64,000 bases of DNA from Limosilactobacillus gastricus DSM 16045 (GCF_001434365.1 NZ_AZFN01000007.1:1-64000); one strand, 5' to 3'; positions 35,644 through 44,469 are shown, counted from the first letter of the stretch. The notes: generated by a model not told the origin, from the letters alone. A program made the numbers and translations.

Positions 35644-37734
35644 TTACTTTTCACTATCGGACCGTTCGCTAATCACGATCGTCCCATCACTAACATCCGC
35701 TAACAGATGCTTTGCTTCCAGATGATCTAAGTAGAAGTCTGTGACCTTATCACGAATTTGTTGTTCGATCACCCGCCGTAATGGTCGAGCTCCCATCGTT
35801 TCATCATAACCTTCTTCAATCATCAGGTCCTTAGCAGCATCCGTGACTTCCACGTCCATGCCCTTCTTAGCTAAGGTTTGGTTGACCCCATCCAGCATCA
35901 AGTTAACGATTGCTTTTAAGTCATCCTTACTCAAAGCTTTAAATTCGACGATTGCATTGAACCGGTTTAAGAATTCTGGCCGGAAGTATGGCGTTAAGCG
36001 CTTGATCAAAGTTGGTTGGTCCTCCGTTAATTGTACGTCATTGGAGAAGCCAGCGTTAGAAGTGGCAATCACAATCGTGTTCTTAAAGTCAATCGTGTTT
36101 CCTTGGCCATCCGTCAACCGCCCATCATCGAGCACTTGCAACAAGAGCGTGATTACTTGTGGATCAGCCTTTTCAATTTCATCAAACAAGACAATTGAGT
36201 AGGGGTGACGACGAACTTTTTCCGTTAAGGTATTTGAGTTATCGTCATAGCCCACATATCCAGCCGTCGTCCCAATCAATTTGGAAACCGCTGTCCGATC
36301 AGAGTATTCCGACATATCCAACCGAATAATGTCATCCGTGCTCCCAAACATATCTAGGGCTAATTGCTTGGCTAATTCCGTCTTACCAACCCCGGTTGGC
36401 CCGACGAACAAGAAGCTCCCAATTGGTCGGTTTCCTTCATCAAAACCAGCCCGGTTCCGCCGAATCGCCCGTGCTACCGCATTGACAGCTTCATCTTGAC
36501 CAATTACCTTTCCGGCTAACCGGTCATTTAAGCCTTTCAAACGTTCGATGTCACTGGCACCCATCTTTGATACAGGAATCCCCGTCATCCGTTCAACCGC
36601 CGCAGCCACATCATTTGGGGTGGCAACGGCTCGTTCAGCCGTTGAATGATCGTCTAATTGTTGCTTTAAGCTTTCGATCTTTTCCTTAGCTTCTTGGGCT
36701 GTTTGATAATCTTCTTTGTCGGCTGCCTTTTGTTGCTGGTCTTCTAATTGCTTAATTTCTGCTTCAATCGCATTAGCATCCTTCACTGGATGTTGAGCAG
36801 CCAGGTGCGTTGCCGTCATATCAATCAGATCAATTGCCTTATCTGGTAATTGCCGTTGTGGCATGTATTGAACTGAATAATCAATGGCCGCCTTTAAAAC
36901 TTCATCCGGCAATTCCACATTGTGGTGCTTTTCGTATAAATCCCGAATTCCTTGGAGAATTTTAAGGGTATCTTCCTTACTTGGCGCATTTACCGTTACT
37001 TGGTTGAACCGCCGAGAAAGGGCTGCATCCTTCATGATTGTGTTCCGGTATTCATCTTGAGTTGTGGCCCCAATAATGGTAATTTCACCCCGTGATAAAG
37101 CCGGCTTTAAGATATCAGCCATCCCTTTAGAACCACTTGCGTCCCCGGCATTACCAGCACCAATGATTTGATGAATTTCATCAAAGAAGAGAATTACATT
37201 CCCCGCTTGTTTTACTTCATCAACTAGCTTTTGCATATTCTCTTCAAAGCTACCACGATATTGCGTTCCGGCTTCCAAGCTGGAAACATCAATACTAATA
37301 ATTTCTTTGTTCTTAATGGCCGCAGGGACATCCCCATTCACAATCGCTTGGGCTAAGCCTTCGACCACCGCGGTCTTACCAACCCCGGCATCCCCGACTA
37401 GAACCGGATTGTTCTTGGTCCGCCGCGCTAAAATTTCCGCCGTTTCTTGAATTTCTTGATTCCGCCCGATCACTGGATCTAACTTCCCGTCCCGAGCTTC
37501 CTGCGTTAAGTTGCGTCCTAATTTACTTAAAAGCCCATCTGATTTAATTTGACCAGCTTGAGCTTGCTTAGTTGGGGTTGGGTTACCTGGTAACTGCCCC
37601 GTTTGCCGATATTGGGCAAATTCTTCTGGGGTTACCTCCCGACCGTTAATTAAGTACCGCCGGTTTTCAGTATTATAACCGTTCATGTTCCCCATCAATT
37701 GGTTAAATAAGTCATCCATATCACTGTTAAACAT
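35644..37734 (-). CDS. clpL: Clp-family AAA+ chaperone ClpL
   Basis: HSP100 chaperone of 696 residues. The N-terminus ([35 protein letters not shown] in two parts) is the short ClpL type, without the zinc finger of ClpE and without a full ClpC/ClpA N-domain. Two AAA+ modules follow: first Walker [12 protein letters not shown] (about 112-122) and second [12 protein letters not shown] (about 448-459), with a coiled-coil middle segment (about 320-370, [20 protein letters not shown]). ClpL protects against heat and other stress and usually works without ClpP. AGGGGG lies before the ATG. No CtsR-type direct repeat is visible upstream; a small HTH gene directly precedes it. Confidence 0.92.
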   Translation of the reverse strand: MFNSDMDDLFNQLMGNMNGYNTENRRYLINGREVTPEEFAQYRQTGQLPGNPTPTKQAQAGQIKSDGLLSKLGRNLTQEARDGKLDPVIGRNQEIQETAEILARRTKNNPVLVGDAGVGKTAVVEGLAQAIVNGDVPAAIKNKEIISIDVSSLEAGTQYRGSFEENMQKLVDEVKQAGNVILFFDEIHQIIGAGNAGDASGSKGMADILKPALSRGEITIIGATTQDEYRNTIMKDAALSRRFNQVTVNAPSKEDTLKILQGIRDLYEKHHNVELPDEVLKAAIDYSVQYMPQRQLPDKAIDLIDMTATHLAAQHPVKDANAIEAEIKQLEDQQQKAADKEDYQTAQEAKEKIESLKQQLDDHSTAERAVATPNDVAAAVERMTGIPVSKMGASDIERLKGLNDRLAGKVIGQDEAVNAVARAIRRNRAGFDEGNRPIGSFLFVGPTGVGKTELAKQLALDMFGSTDDIIRLDMSEYSDRTAVSKLIGTTAGYVGYDDNSNTLTEKVRRHPYSIVLFDEIEKADPQVITLLLQVLDDGRLTDGQGNTIDFKNTIVIATSNAGFSNDVQLTEDQPTLIKRLTPYFRPEFLNRFNAIVEFKALSKDDLKAIVNLMLDGVNQTLAKKGMDVEVTDAAKDLMIEEGYDETMGARPLRRVIEQQIRDKVTDFYLDHLEAKHLLADVSDGTIVISERSDSEK

Positions 37735-37814
37735 AAGCCAGTCCCCCTTTAATAGTATTTATTTTTGTGTTTACTAAAAGGCCCAATGCATAAAATTTAC
37801 ACCCGACCCTTCGA

Positions 37815-38054
37815 CTACACATGTTTATCATCATCTATTAAGTAACTATCTTCCAATTCCTGCAAAATCTGCCACATTTGCTTGTGCATGGTCTGCGCTA
37901 ACGCATCCAAATCTCGCAAATTAATCGAGGTTGCATTCGTCTGTTGCTTATTAAACGATTTATGTAAAGTGGTGTAGCCATAACCAGATTCCTTAGCGAC
38001 CCGATAAATGGTCAAGCCATTATGATCGAGATACGCTTTGATATCTATTCTCAT
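37815..38054 (-). CDS. Small HTH regulator upstream of clpL
   Basis: 79-residue cytoplasmic protein. Residues about 12-50 match a Cro/CI-type helix-turn-helix (LTIYRVAKESGYGYTTLHKSFNKQ, where the middle turn is around ESGYGYTTL). The C-terminal tail is acidic (EELEDSYLIDDDKHV). RBS GGAAGTG lies six bases before the ATG. A promoter (TTGTGT, TATACT spaced 16) carries an inverted repeat TTGTG-6-CACAA over its -35, a likely autoregulatory operator. The gene ends 80 bases before clpL in the same direction without a clear terminator, so both may share a transcript. Confidence 0.7.
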   Translation of the reverse strand: MRIDIKAYLDHNGLTIYRVAKESGYGYTTLHKSFNKQQTNATSINLRDLDALAQTMHKQMWQILQELEDSYLIDDDKHV

Positions 38055-38092
38055 CGCTGATCACTTCCTTTACGATTCTTAGTATACCACAT

Positions 38093-38108
38093 TTGTGATA
38101 TAACACAA
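38093..38108. promoter_or_regulatory. Inverted repeat operator over the HTH gene promoter
   Basis: TTGTG-ATATAA-CACAA overlaps the -35 of the minus-strand promoter, whose -10 (TATACT) is at 38081-38086. Possible binding site of the 79-residue HTH protein. Confidence 0.45.
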
Positions 38109-38186
38109 TAGTAAAATACCAAAAATTTGATATATTTTTTCTACTCGTTTTGATGAGAATTTTCTTAATTTATTTTAATTTTTATC

Positions 38187-38216
38187 TTGACAAGCTCTTC
38201 CCCTATTCGGTACACT
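38187..38216 (+). promoter_or_regulatory. Promoter of the Trp leader/ABC transporter unit
   Basis: Perfect TTGACA at 38187-38192 and TACACT at 38211-38216, spaced 18, about 32 bases before the leader-peptide ATG. Confidence 0.65.
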
Positions 38217-38247
38217 TACATCATCAAAAACGAAAGGAAGATTAACC

Positions 38248-38292
38248 ATGTTACAACAAGTCACTAATCAATCATGGCAAAGCCAGCGTTAG
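38248..38292 (+). CDS. Trp-codon leader peptide (14 aa)
   Basis: ATG with AAAGGAAG eight bases upstream, 14 codons (MLQQVTNQSWQSQR) and TAG. It has a single Trp codon at position 10 followed by four codons; Gln codons are also frequent. Directly after it come three hairpins, the last an intrinsic terminator, and then a TrpX-type ABC operon. The bases AGCCAGC (38281-38287) just after the TGG codon can pair with GCTGGCT (38342-38348), so a ribosome stalled at Trp would cover one arm of that stem. Weaker than the other two leaders because only one Trp codon is present. Confidence 0.6.
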   Translation: MLQQVTNQSWQSQR

Positions 38293-38438
38293 GTTGTTTT
38301 TTGTGTAACTGCACAGATGCAACCGATCAGAGTTCATCTGTGCTGGCTAATTTTCCTATACAAAAGCCCGCACATGAAAGAAGTGTGCGGGAGTTGCCAA
38401 ACCGGCATTCCTGTTTACTCGGGAATGCCGGTTTTTTT
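38293..38438 (+). promoter_or_regulatory. Trp attenuator: three hairpins ending in a terminator
   Basis: Stem 1: GCACAGATG (38311-38319) with CATCTGTGC (38335-38343), extendable by AGCCAGC in the leader. Stem 2: CCCGCACAT (38367-38375) with GTGTGCGGG (38383-38391). Stem 3: ACCGGCATTCC with GGGAATGCCGGT (38401-38431) plus T8, a strong terminator 45 bases before the transporter gene. The order is that of a leader-peptide attenuator. Confidence 0.65.
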
Positions 38439-38481
38439 ATTCGAGAATTAGCTTTTTAAATCAATTGGAGGAATTAACATT

Positions 38482-39474
38482 ATGAAACGTTTATACACTA
38501 TTATTGGGATCTTAGTCGCCGTCGTGATCATTGCCTTAGTTGGCAATCAACTTAGCCAACGCTCAAATTCAACTAAACCCACGGTCGGTATCTTACAGTT
38601 GATGTCACATCCGTCACTGAATCAAATTCATAAAGGTGTCATTACCGGTTTGAAAGAAGAGGGTTACGTTAACGGAAAAAACATCAAGATTGATTTTCAA
38701 AATGCAGAAAATGATCAGAGTAACTTGAAGAGTATGGCAGAAAAATTTAAAAACGAAAACGCTAAAGTTACCATTGGGATTACTACCCAAGCCGTCCAAG
38801 CCCTCGCTAATGCTTCCAGCAAAACACCGATCGTTATGGGAGCGGTCTCCGATCCCGTTGGCTCAGGAATTGTCAAAAGCTTAAAGCACACGGGCAATAA
38901 TGTTACCGGAGTTCAGCACGTTGAACCCGTCGCTCAACAAGCCAAGTTAATTCGGACCTTATTACCCAACGTTAAAACTATCGGGGTCATCTATAACGCG
39001 GGTGATGATGCGGCCACCGGTGAAGTGAAGTTATTCCAATCACTAATGGAAAAACAAGGGATCACGGTTAAGACCTACACCATTACTTCCACTAATGATA
39101 TTGACCAAGTCAGCGCCAACATGGCGAGTGAAGTTGAAGCGGTTTACGTACCAACTGACAATACGGTTGCCGCTGGGATTCAAACACTTTTAAAGAATAC
39201 TGATAGTGCAAACGTTCCCGTTTTTGGGAGTGTCCAATCCATGATTAAATCGGGTGCCGTGGCTACCTACAGTATCAGTCAATATGATATGGGTGTGTTA
39301 ACCGGGAAAATGGCCGGTCAAATTCTTAAGGGTAAGAAACCTTCCGCCATGCCCGTTCAACATGTCAAAACCGGTCATTACTACATTAACACTACTGCCG
39401 CCAAGAAGTTTAATATCACCATTCCACAATCAATTTTAAAGAGTGCCAAGAAAGACGGGGTTATTTACAAATGA
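38482..39474 (+). CDS. ABC transporter substrate-binding protein, TrpX-like
   Basis: 330-residue binding protein of the ABC_sub_bind (PF04392) family, which includes TrpX of streptococci, predicted to bind tryptophan or other aromatic amino acids. Seen are TVGILQLMSHPSLNQIHKGV, the FKNENAKVTIGITTQAVQAL region, PIVMGAVSDPVGSG, NVTGVQHVEPVAQQ, YVPTDNTVAAGIQTL and PVFGSVQSMIKSGAVATYS. One N-terminal hydrophobic helix (about residues 5-24) is followed by no lipobox cysteine, so it is probably an anchored rather than lipidated protein. GGAGG lies upstream of the ATG. First of three overlapping transporter genes behind the Trp-leader attenuator. Confidence 0.87.
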   Translation: MKRLYTIIGILVAVVIIALVGNQLSQRSNSTKPTVGILQLMSHPSLNQIHKGVITGLKEEGYVNGKNIKIDFQNAENDQSNLKSMAEKFKNENAKVTIGITTQAVQALANASSKTPIVMGAVSDPVGSGIVKSLKHTGNNVTGVQHVEPVAQQAKLIRTLLPNVKTIGVIYNAGDDAATGEVKLFQSLMEKQGITVKTYTITSTNDIDQVSANMASEVEAVYVPTDNTVAAGIQTLLKNTDSANVPVFGSVQSMIKSGAVATYSISQYDMGVLTGKMAGQILKGKKPSAMPVQHVKTGHYYINTTAAKKFNITIPQSILKSAKKDGVIYK

Positions 39475-40367
39475 GTATTATTCTTTCCGCTATCGGTCAA
39501 GGTCTCCTCTGGGGGCTTTTAGGACTTGGCCTGTATCTTACCTTTCGAATCCTTGATTTTCCAGACTTAACCGTTGAAGGAACTTTTCCTTTAGGCGCCT
39601 GTGTCTGTGTCGCTGCCATTACACATGGTTTATCACCATTTATTGGCTTACTACTCTCCCTTTTAGCCGGGGCCTTAGCTGGCCTCGCCACGGGCCTTTT
39701 ATACACCAAATTAAACATTCCCAATATTCTCGCGGGAATCTTAGTAATGACAGGGATGTACTCCATTGATTTACGGATCCTTGGTCGATCAAATGTTGGG
39801 TTATTGAATTATCAAACCTTTTTCATTTACGACTTCATTCAACAACTACCAGATTATTTGGGTGCCATTGTAATTGGGGTCATCTTCGTAGTAGTTGTGA
39901 TTACCATCTTAACCGGCTTTATTAATACTGATTTAGGTCAGGCATTTGTCGCCACCGGTGATAATGAACGCATGGCGGCTTCCTTTGGGATTAACACCGA
40001 TAATACCAAGATCCTTGGTTTAATGGTCTCAAACGGGATCATTGGTTTAGCTGGCGGGATGATTGCCCAGCATGATGGCTACGCGGACGTCAATATGGGA
40101 ATTGGAACGATTGTGATCGGCTTAGCCGCCATCATTATCGGAGAAGTCCTGTTACCAAATCTTTCTTTAAGTGGTCGGTTAATTGCCATTATTATCGGGA
40201 GCATTGCTTACCGTTTTGTCATCTTAATCGTCTTACAACTCGGCTTTAATACCAATGACACTAAACTCCTCTCCGCTATCATCCTGGCCCTTTGTTTAGC
40301 CATTCCAGTACTCCGCCACAAGCTAAAACTCGATCACTTATTCAACCAAGGAGAGCAAAAATCATGA
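39471..40367 (+). CDS. ABC transporter permease, TrpY-like
   Basis: 298-residue permease of the LivH/RbsC-like group that pairs with PF04392 binding proteins. Eight or nine hydrophobic segments are visible, with the conserved DLTVEGTFPLGA near residue 32, LAGALAGLATGLLYTKL, TGDNERMAASFGINTDNTKILGLM and ALIAIIIGSIAYR-type segments toward the end. The ATG overlaps the stop of the binding-protein gene by four bases (ATGA). It should form the membrane channel of the aromatic amino acid importer with the ATPase that follows. Confidence 0.87.
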   Translation: MSIILSAIGQGLLWGLLGLGLYLTFRILDFPDLTVEGTFPLGACVCVAAITHGLSPFIGLLLSLLAGALAGLATGLLYTKLNIPNILAGILVMTGMYSIDLRILGRSNVGLLNYQTFFIYDFIQQLPDYLGAIVIGVIFVVVVITILTGFINTDLGQAFVATGDNERMAASFGINTDNTKILGLMVSNGIIGLAGGMIAQHDGYADVNMGIGTIVIGLAAIIIGEVLLPNLSLSGRLIAIIIGSIAYRFVILIVLQLGFNTNDTKLLSAIILALCLAIPVLRHKLKLDHLFNQGEQKS

Positions 40368-41125
40368 CGACTTTATTGGAACTTAACCATATTTCAACGA
40401 CTGTTAATGCTGGAACTCCTAATGAAAGGACTATCTTAAAAGACTTAAATCTAACAGTTGAACAAGGCGAATTTATCACCCTACTGGGGACTAATGGAGC
40501 TGGTAAATCGACGCTTTTAAACGTTATTAATGGTTCTTTAAGACCAAGCCACGGTCAAGTAGTAGTTGATCAACATCCGGTCACGAAATTACCAGAGGCG
40601 AAGCGGGCCAAATACATTGCCCAGGTCTTTCAAGATCCAAAATTAGGCACTGCTCCCCGGATGACGGTCGCCGAAAACCTCCTCTTAGCCGCCAAACGTG
40701 GCCAACGGCGCTCCTTAATCCCGCGTCGATTAAATGCCCATCTTGACGAATTCAAGCAATTAACCAGTCAATTACCTAACGGCTTAAGTGATCGTTTGAC
40801 CACCGCTGCTGGCGAACTTTCAGGTGGCCAGCGCCAAACCCTGAGCTTTTTAATGGCGACCATGACTAAACCACAACTACTCTTATTAGATGAACATACC
40901 GCAGCTCTAGATCCCAATACTAGCCACCAGTTAATGACCTTGACGGATCAGGTTGTCACCCAACAAGAACTAACCTGCATTATGATTACCCATCAAATTA
41001 AAGATGCTTTAAAGTATGGTAACCGAATCATCATTTTAAATCAGGGCCAAATCGTCCTGGACGTTAAAGGCACCGACCGTTCAGACTTATCTGAAGCTGA
41101 CCTTCTCCAATATTTTGAAGCCTGA
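40364..41125 (+). CDS. ABC transporter ATP-binding protein, TrpZ-like
   Basis: 253-residue ATPase that drives the importer. Walker A GTNGAGKSTLLN (about residue 40), signature LSGGQRQTLSFLMA, Walker B LLLLDEHTAALDP and switch His in ITHQIKDAL are all present. The start at 40364 is chosen because it follows AAGGAGAG and overlaps the permease stop by four bases (ATGA); an earlier in-frame start at 40292 lies inside the permease. Last gene of the three-gene operon, ending at a terminator at 41182-41205. Confidence 0.92.
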   Translation: MTTLLELNHISTTVNAGTPNERTILKDLNLTVEQGEFITLLGTNGAGKSTLLNVINGSLRPSHGQVVVDQHPVTKLPEAKRAKYIAQVFQDPKLGTAPRMTVAENLLLAAKRGQRRSLIPRRLNAHLDEFKQLTSQLPNGLSDRLTTAAGELSGGQRQTLSFLMATMTKPQLLLLDEHTAALDPNTSHQLMTLTDQVVTQQELTCIMITHQIKDALKYGNRIIILNQGQIVLDVKGTDRSDLSEADLLQYFEA

Positions 41126-41181
41126 ATAGATTTTTAGGCTTTTCGCTACGGGACGAGTAAAATATAACTATATCTAAAATT

Positions 41182-41205
41182 AAGACTGCATTGGCAGTCT
41201 TTTTT
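41182..41205 (+). terminator. Terminator of the TrpXYZ-like operon
   Basis: AAGACTGC-attg-GCAGTCTT followed by T6. Confidence 0.85.
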
Positions 41206-41223
41206 ATCTAGCGAGGTGATCTA

Positions 41224-42186
41224 ATGCCATCAGAAAAACAAAAATTTATGCTTTCAGGATTAGCAACCGTTCTAGGAGCGGCTGGAATTAGTTTTCTGGT
41301 AAGTGAAAAATTATTTAAAATTGCCTTCCAACGGGTTAATTATGTCCCGGAGACCTCAGCTGACAAACAAAAATATGCCGACTTATATTGGGATTACGTC
41401 GCTTGGTTTAAAAAAGTTAATAAGGAACATTGGACCTTTTCGATGGATGACGATGACGACTTGATGTCCGCATACTTTATTCCAGCCAAAGAACCATCAC
41501 TAAAAGCCGTAGTAATCTCACATGGTTATAGAGGCAATGGCGAAACGATGGCTAATTACGCAAAAATGTTTTATGAACTTGGTTTTAACGTTTTATTACC
41601 AGATGATCGTGGTCATGGTCAAAGTGCCGGTAGTTACATTAGTTTTGGTTGGTTAGATCGCATTGATTACCAGACCTGGCTTCATAAATTAATTGCGCGG
41701 CTGGGTGACCAAGTCAAAATCGTCCTCTTTGGGGTTTCCATGGGCGGGGCAACCGTTGAAATGTTAAGCGGGGATGAGTTGCCCGCACAAGTTAAATGCA
41801 TTATTGCTGATTGTGGCTATTCCAGTATTGAAGATGAGTTGCAATATCTGCTCAAACGGCAATATCACTTACCGGCCCATCCCTTTTTACCAATGGTCTC
41901 AACTATTAATCGTCATCGCTTAGGATATTACCTTAAAGACGTTTCATCAACGAACCAACTCAAGAAAAATACGCGACCGATTTTCTTTATCCATGGCGAA
42001 AAAGACGTTTATGTCCCTAGTTGGATGGCCCTGGAAAATTATCAAGCAACGGAAGCACCGAAGAAACTCTGGCTGGTTAACCAAGCTACCCATGCGGAAA
42101 GTTTTTGGATTAATCCCGTTGATTATCAAGACCACATTACCGAATTTCTGCAACAATACTTTGATAATCCAACTACCAAACAATAA
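41224..42186 (+). CDS. Membrane-anchored alpha/beta hydrolase
   Basis: 320-residue serine-hydrolase-fold protein. A weak N-terminal hydrophobic segment (about residues 8-26) may anchor it. The core shows HG in VVISHGYRGNGE, DDRGHGQS, nucleophile elbow FGVSMGGATVEM (Ser near residue 175), acid in FFIHGEKDVYVPS and His in NQATHAESFW. This is the pattern of YqkD/FrsA-like lactobacillar hydrolases of unknown substrate. GCGAGGTG precedes the ATG. Single gene with a terminator on each side. Confidence 0.82.
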   Translation: MPSEKQKFMLSGLATVLGAAGISFLVSEKLFKIAFQRVNYVPETSADKQKYADLYWDYVAWFKKVNKEHWTFSMDDDDDLMSAYFIPAKEPSLKAVVISHGYRGNGETMANYAKMFYELGFNVLLPDDRGHGQSAGSYISFGWLDRIDYQTWLHKLIARLGDQVKIVLFGVSMGGATVEMLSGDELPAQVKCIIADCGYSSIEDELQYLLKRQYHLPAHPFLPMVSTINRHRLGYYLKDVSSTNQLKKNTRPIFFIHGEKDVYVPSWMALENYQATEAPKKLWLVNQATHAESFWINPVDYQDHITEFLQQYFDNPTTKQ

Positions 42187-42226
42187 CATGGCTGGGAAGA
42201 TCACCTTTCTTCACCAGCCATGTTAT
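42185..42226. terminator. Bidirectional terminator
   Basis: AACATGGCTGG...CCAGCCATGTT between the convergent hydrolase and XRE genes, with T-rich sequence after it. Confidence 0.8.
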
Positions 42227-42844
42227 TTATCGTTTATATTTTAAGACGATATGAATCAGGATCAAGGTAGCACCAACCCCGAAAATCGCCCCGCCTAGAT
42301 ACGAAAAGAGATCGTCATTGATTAATATTGCCGTCATTCCGCCAATGACAACCAATCCAATTGAAGTCACCAAGAGCCAATTACTTTTCATGATGGTTTC
42401 AATCCGTTCCTGCTTTTTTTGATCATTATTTACCTTCATCTCGATTGCGACACCATATAAAATGGCAATACTATTTAAAATTACAATTGCCACAAAGATG
42501 TAACCTACTATGTCGGTACTATTAATCATCCCGTTTGCATCCGCCAAAGTAAAAACCAAACAGATTAGGTTGATAAATTGTAACAAGACTATTAATGGTC
42601 GAATATTCTTTCTGACTTGTTGTTTAATAATTTGGTCTTTCATTTTCCCGTCCTCCTTTAATAATTGATCAATCGAGAGGTCAAAATATTCACTCAGTCG
42701 AATCAACATCGCAAGATCAGGATACGAGCGTTCATTTTCCCAACTTGAAATTGTTTTTCGTGATACGGACAAATCCTTGGCTATTTGGGCTTGGGTCACT
42801 TGTCGTGCTTGTCTTGATGCTTTTAATTGTTGACCTAAGTTCAT
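42227..42844 (-). CDS. XRE-family regulator with C-terminal membrane domain
   Basis: 205-residue protein with an N-terminal helix-turn-helix (about residues 5-60: ARQVTQAQIAKDLSVSRKTISSWENERSYPDL) and four hydrophobic segments (about residues 83-103, 112-132, 155-175 and 180-200). Such membrane-linked XRE regulators are common in lactobacilli, often sensing envelope or peptide stress; the signal is unknown here. It is convergent with the hydrolase gene and divergent from the aromatic leader unit, whose promoter region it could bind, but no operator is evident. Confidence 0.85.
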   Translation of the reverse strand: MNLGQQLKASRQARQVTQAQIAKDLSVSRKTISSWENERSYPDLAMLIRLSEYFDLSIDQLLKEDGKMKDQIIKQQVRKNIRPLIVLLQFINLICLVFTLADANGMINSTDIVGYIFVAIVILNSIAILYGVAIEMKVNNDQKKQERIETIMKSNWLLVTSIGLVVIGGMTAILINDDLFSYLGGAIFGVGATLILIHIVLKYKR

Positions 42845-43019
42845 TTGACCACCTCAAACTTTTAATTAATTTGAAATCGAAGGCGCGCTTAGTTGATTTC
42901 AAATTTTATGATAACGAATCTTTGGAAACCTGACTAGCTATGATCCGGTTACATCCGGATTTTTCAAGAGTTTACCTATTATATTGCCCGGGAAATAATT
43001 GACGATTCAGAAATCCCCC

Positions 43020-43047
43020 TTGACAATTATTAAAATTAAATTAGAAT
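43020..43047 (+). promoter_or_regulatory. Promoter of the aromatic leader/aminotransferase unit
   Basis: Perfect TTGACA at 43020-43025 and TAGAAT at 43042-43047, spaced 16, about 30 bases before the leader-peptide ATG. Confidence 0.75.
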
Positions 43048-43077
43048 AAAACTATCAATTAGTAAACGAGGTTCATT

Positions 43078-43140
43078 ATGTCAGGTCTAACAAACTTACA
43101 ATTAAAGATGACCTTTTATTTCTGGTTCCAGCATTCCTAG
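43078..43140 (+). CDS. Phe/Tyr/Trp-rich leader peptide (20 aa)
   Basis: ATG preceded by ACGAGG, 20 codons, TAG. Codons 13-17 read FYFWF, five aromatic residues in a row (TTT TAT TTC TGG TTC). It follows a consensus promoter and precedes an attenuator and an aromatic-type aminotransferase gene. The 5' arm of the first hairpin after it (TCTGGTTCC) lies within the FWF codons, so ribosome position there would decide RNA folding. Content, spacing and context make this a convincing leader peptide for aromatic amino acid sensing. Confidence 0.75.
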   Translation: MSGLTNLQLKMTFYFWFQHS

Positions 43141-43259
43141 GACCAGAACGTTTTGTGATGGTTTCTAGGACTTATCCCGGAAGCCATTCATGATCTTCTT
43201 TTACTAAAGAATAAATCACGATAGCCATCCGGGTGTTGAGAAATCAACCCCGGATTTTT
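43120..43259 (+). promoter_or_regulatory. Aromatic attenuator: competing stems and terminator
   Basis: Stem A: TCTGGTtCC (inside the leader) with GGaCCAGA (43139-43147). Stem B: ATGGTTTC with GGAAGCCAT (about 43158-43188). Terminator: ATCCGGG...CCCGGAT with inner TTGA/TCAA, 43227-43255, then TTTTTG. GATGGTT of stem B can instead pair with AGCCATC at the foot of the terminator, giving an antiterminator. The gap 42845-43278 is otherwise empty. Confidence 0.65.
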
Positions 43260-43278
43260 GTTTATAAGGAGGACAACC

Positions 43279-44454
43279 ATGCCACATTCAAATTTAGCAA
43301 TTCGCTATAATTACCATCTTGATGAAATCAAACCCAATAATATTTTAACCTTCAATCAAGAAATTAGTTCCATCCCCGATATTGTCAAATTAACCTTAGG
43401 TGAACCAGATTTTAACGTCCCGGAAATCGGCAAACAAGCCGCCATTGCCAGTATCGAAAATAATGATTCTCATTATGCTCCCGGAACTGGCTCTGAGGCC
43501 CTGCGAAAGGCCATTGCTGACTTTTTAAAGGTCCGCTACCAATTAACTTACAGTCCTGACCAAGAAATAGTGGTGACGATCGGTGCGACAGAGGCCATCT
43601 ATGCTTCCTTAAATGCCCTGCTTAATCCTGGAGATAAGGTTTTGATCCCCACCCCTACCTTCCCGCTTTACGAAACGGTGGTCCGGATGTTAGGCGGTGT
43701 CCCGATTAATCTTGATACGAGTTCTAATAACTTCGTCTTATCGCCAGCGATGGTAAAAGCTGCGCTCGATGAATACGGTCCTGCCGTCAAAGCAGTCATT
43801 TTAAACTACCCCTCCAATCCAACGGGAGTTACTTATTCCGCTAGCGACTTGCAGGCCTTAGCAGAGGTACTCGCCCAGAGCAAGGCGGTGGTGATTGCAG
43901 ATGAAATTTACTCCGAACTCTTATATGATGGCCAACACGTTTCGATCGCTACTTATTTACCTGAACAAACCTTAGTCTTAAATGGGGCTTCGAAGTCCCA
44001 TGCCATGACTGGTTATCGGATTGGCTTCATTGCCGGACCAACAGAAATCATGCAGAAAGTCAGTCTCGTCCATAATTTAATGATTACTTCCCCATCTGAT
44101 CCAGCCATGGCCGCCGCCGTCCCTTGTTTTGGAACGGAAACCGGTCGACAAGCATCCGTTGAAATGCGCGCTGCTTACCAAATCCGGCGGGATTACATGG
44201 TTGAAGAACTAACTAATCTTGGCTTTACAGTAGCCAAACCAAACGGGGCCTTTTATATCTTCGCGCAAATCCCTCATCAGTACGGGAGCGACGATGTCCA
44301 ATTTGCCCGTGATTTGGCACAAGAAGCTCAAGTTGCTACCATCCCTGGATCTTTCTTCGGTCCTGGGGGTGAGGGTTACTTACGGATGAGTTACGCCACC
44401 AGTTTAGATGACTTGAAAACGGCAATCAGCCGAATCCAGAATTTTCTTAATTAG
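43279..44454 (+). CDS. Class I/II PLP aminotransferase, probable aromatic aminotransferase
   Basis: 391-residue aspartate-aminotransferase-fold enzyme (subgroup I-gamma, like AraT/PatA of lactic acid bacteria). Seen are KLTLGEPDFNVP, the cofactor region TIGATEAIYASLNALL, ILNYPSNPTGVTY, DEIYSELLYDG, the Schiff-base lysine in NGASKSHAMTGYRIGF and the C-terminal arginine in YLRMSYATS. It would interconvert Phe/Tyr/Trp and their 2-oxo acids. GGAGG is seven bases before the ATG at 43279. It lies behind the FYFWF leader and 15 bases before a 2-hydroxyacid dehydrogenase gene; context supports aromatic substrates, though alanine-type activity cannot be excluded. Confidence 0.88.
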   Translation: MPHSNLAIRYNYHLDEIKPNNILTFNQEISSIPDIVKLTLGEPDFNVPEIGKQAAIASIENNDSHYAPGTGSEALRKAIADFLKVRYQLTYSPDQEIVVTIGATEAIYASLNALLNPGDKVLIPTPTFPLYETVVRMLGGVPINLDTSSNNFVLSPAMVKAALDEYGPAVKAVILNYPSNPTGVTYSASDLQALAEVLAQSKAVVIADEIYSELLYDGQHVSIATYLPEQTLVLNGASKSHAMTGYRIGFIAGPTEIMQKVSLVHNLMITSPSDPAMAAAVPCFGTETGRQASVEMRAAYQIRRDYMVEELTNLGFTVAKPNGAFYIFAQIPHQYGSDDVQFARDLAQEAQVATIPGSFFGPGGEGYLRMSYATSLDDLKTAISRIQNFLN

Positions 44455-44469
44455 AAAGGAGTTTTCCCA

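Noticed and set aside
37735-37814. CtsR or CIRCE operator before clpL
   Set aside because: No GGTCAAA direct repeats and no CIRCE inverted repeat could be read there.
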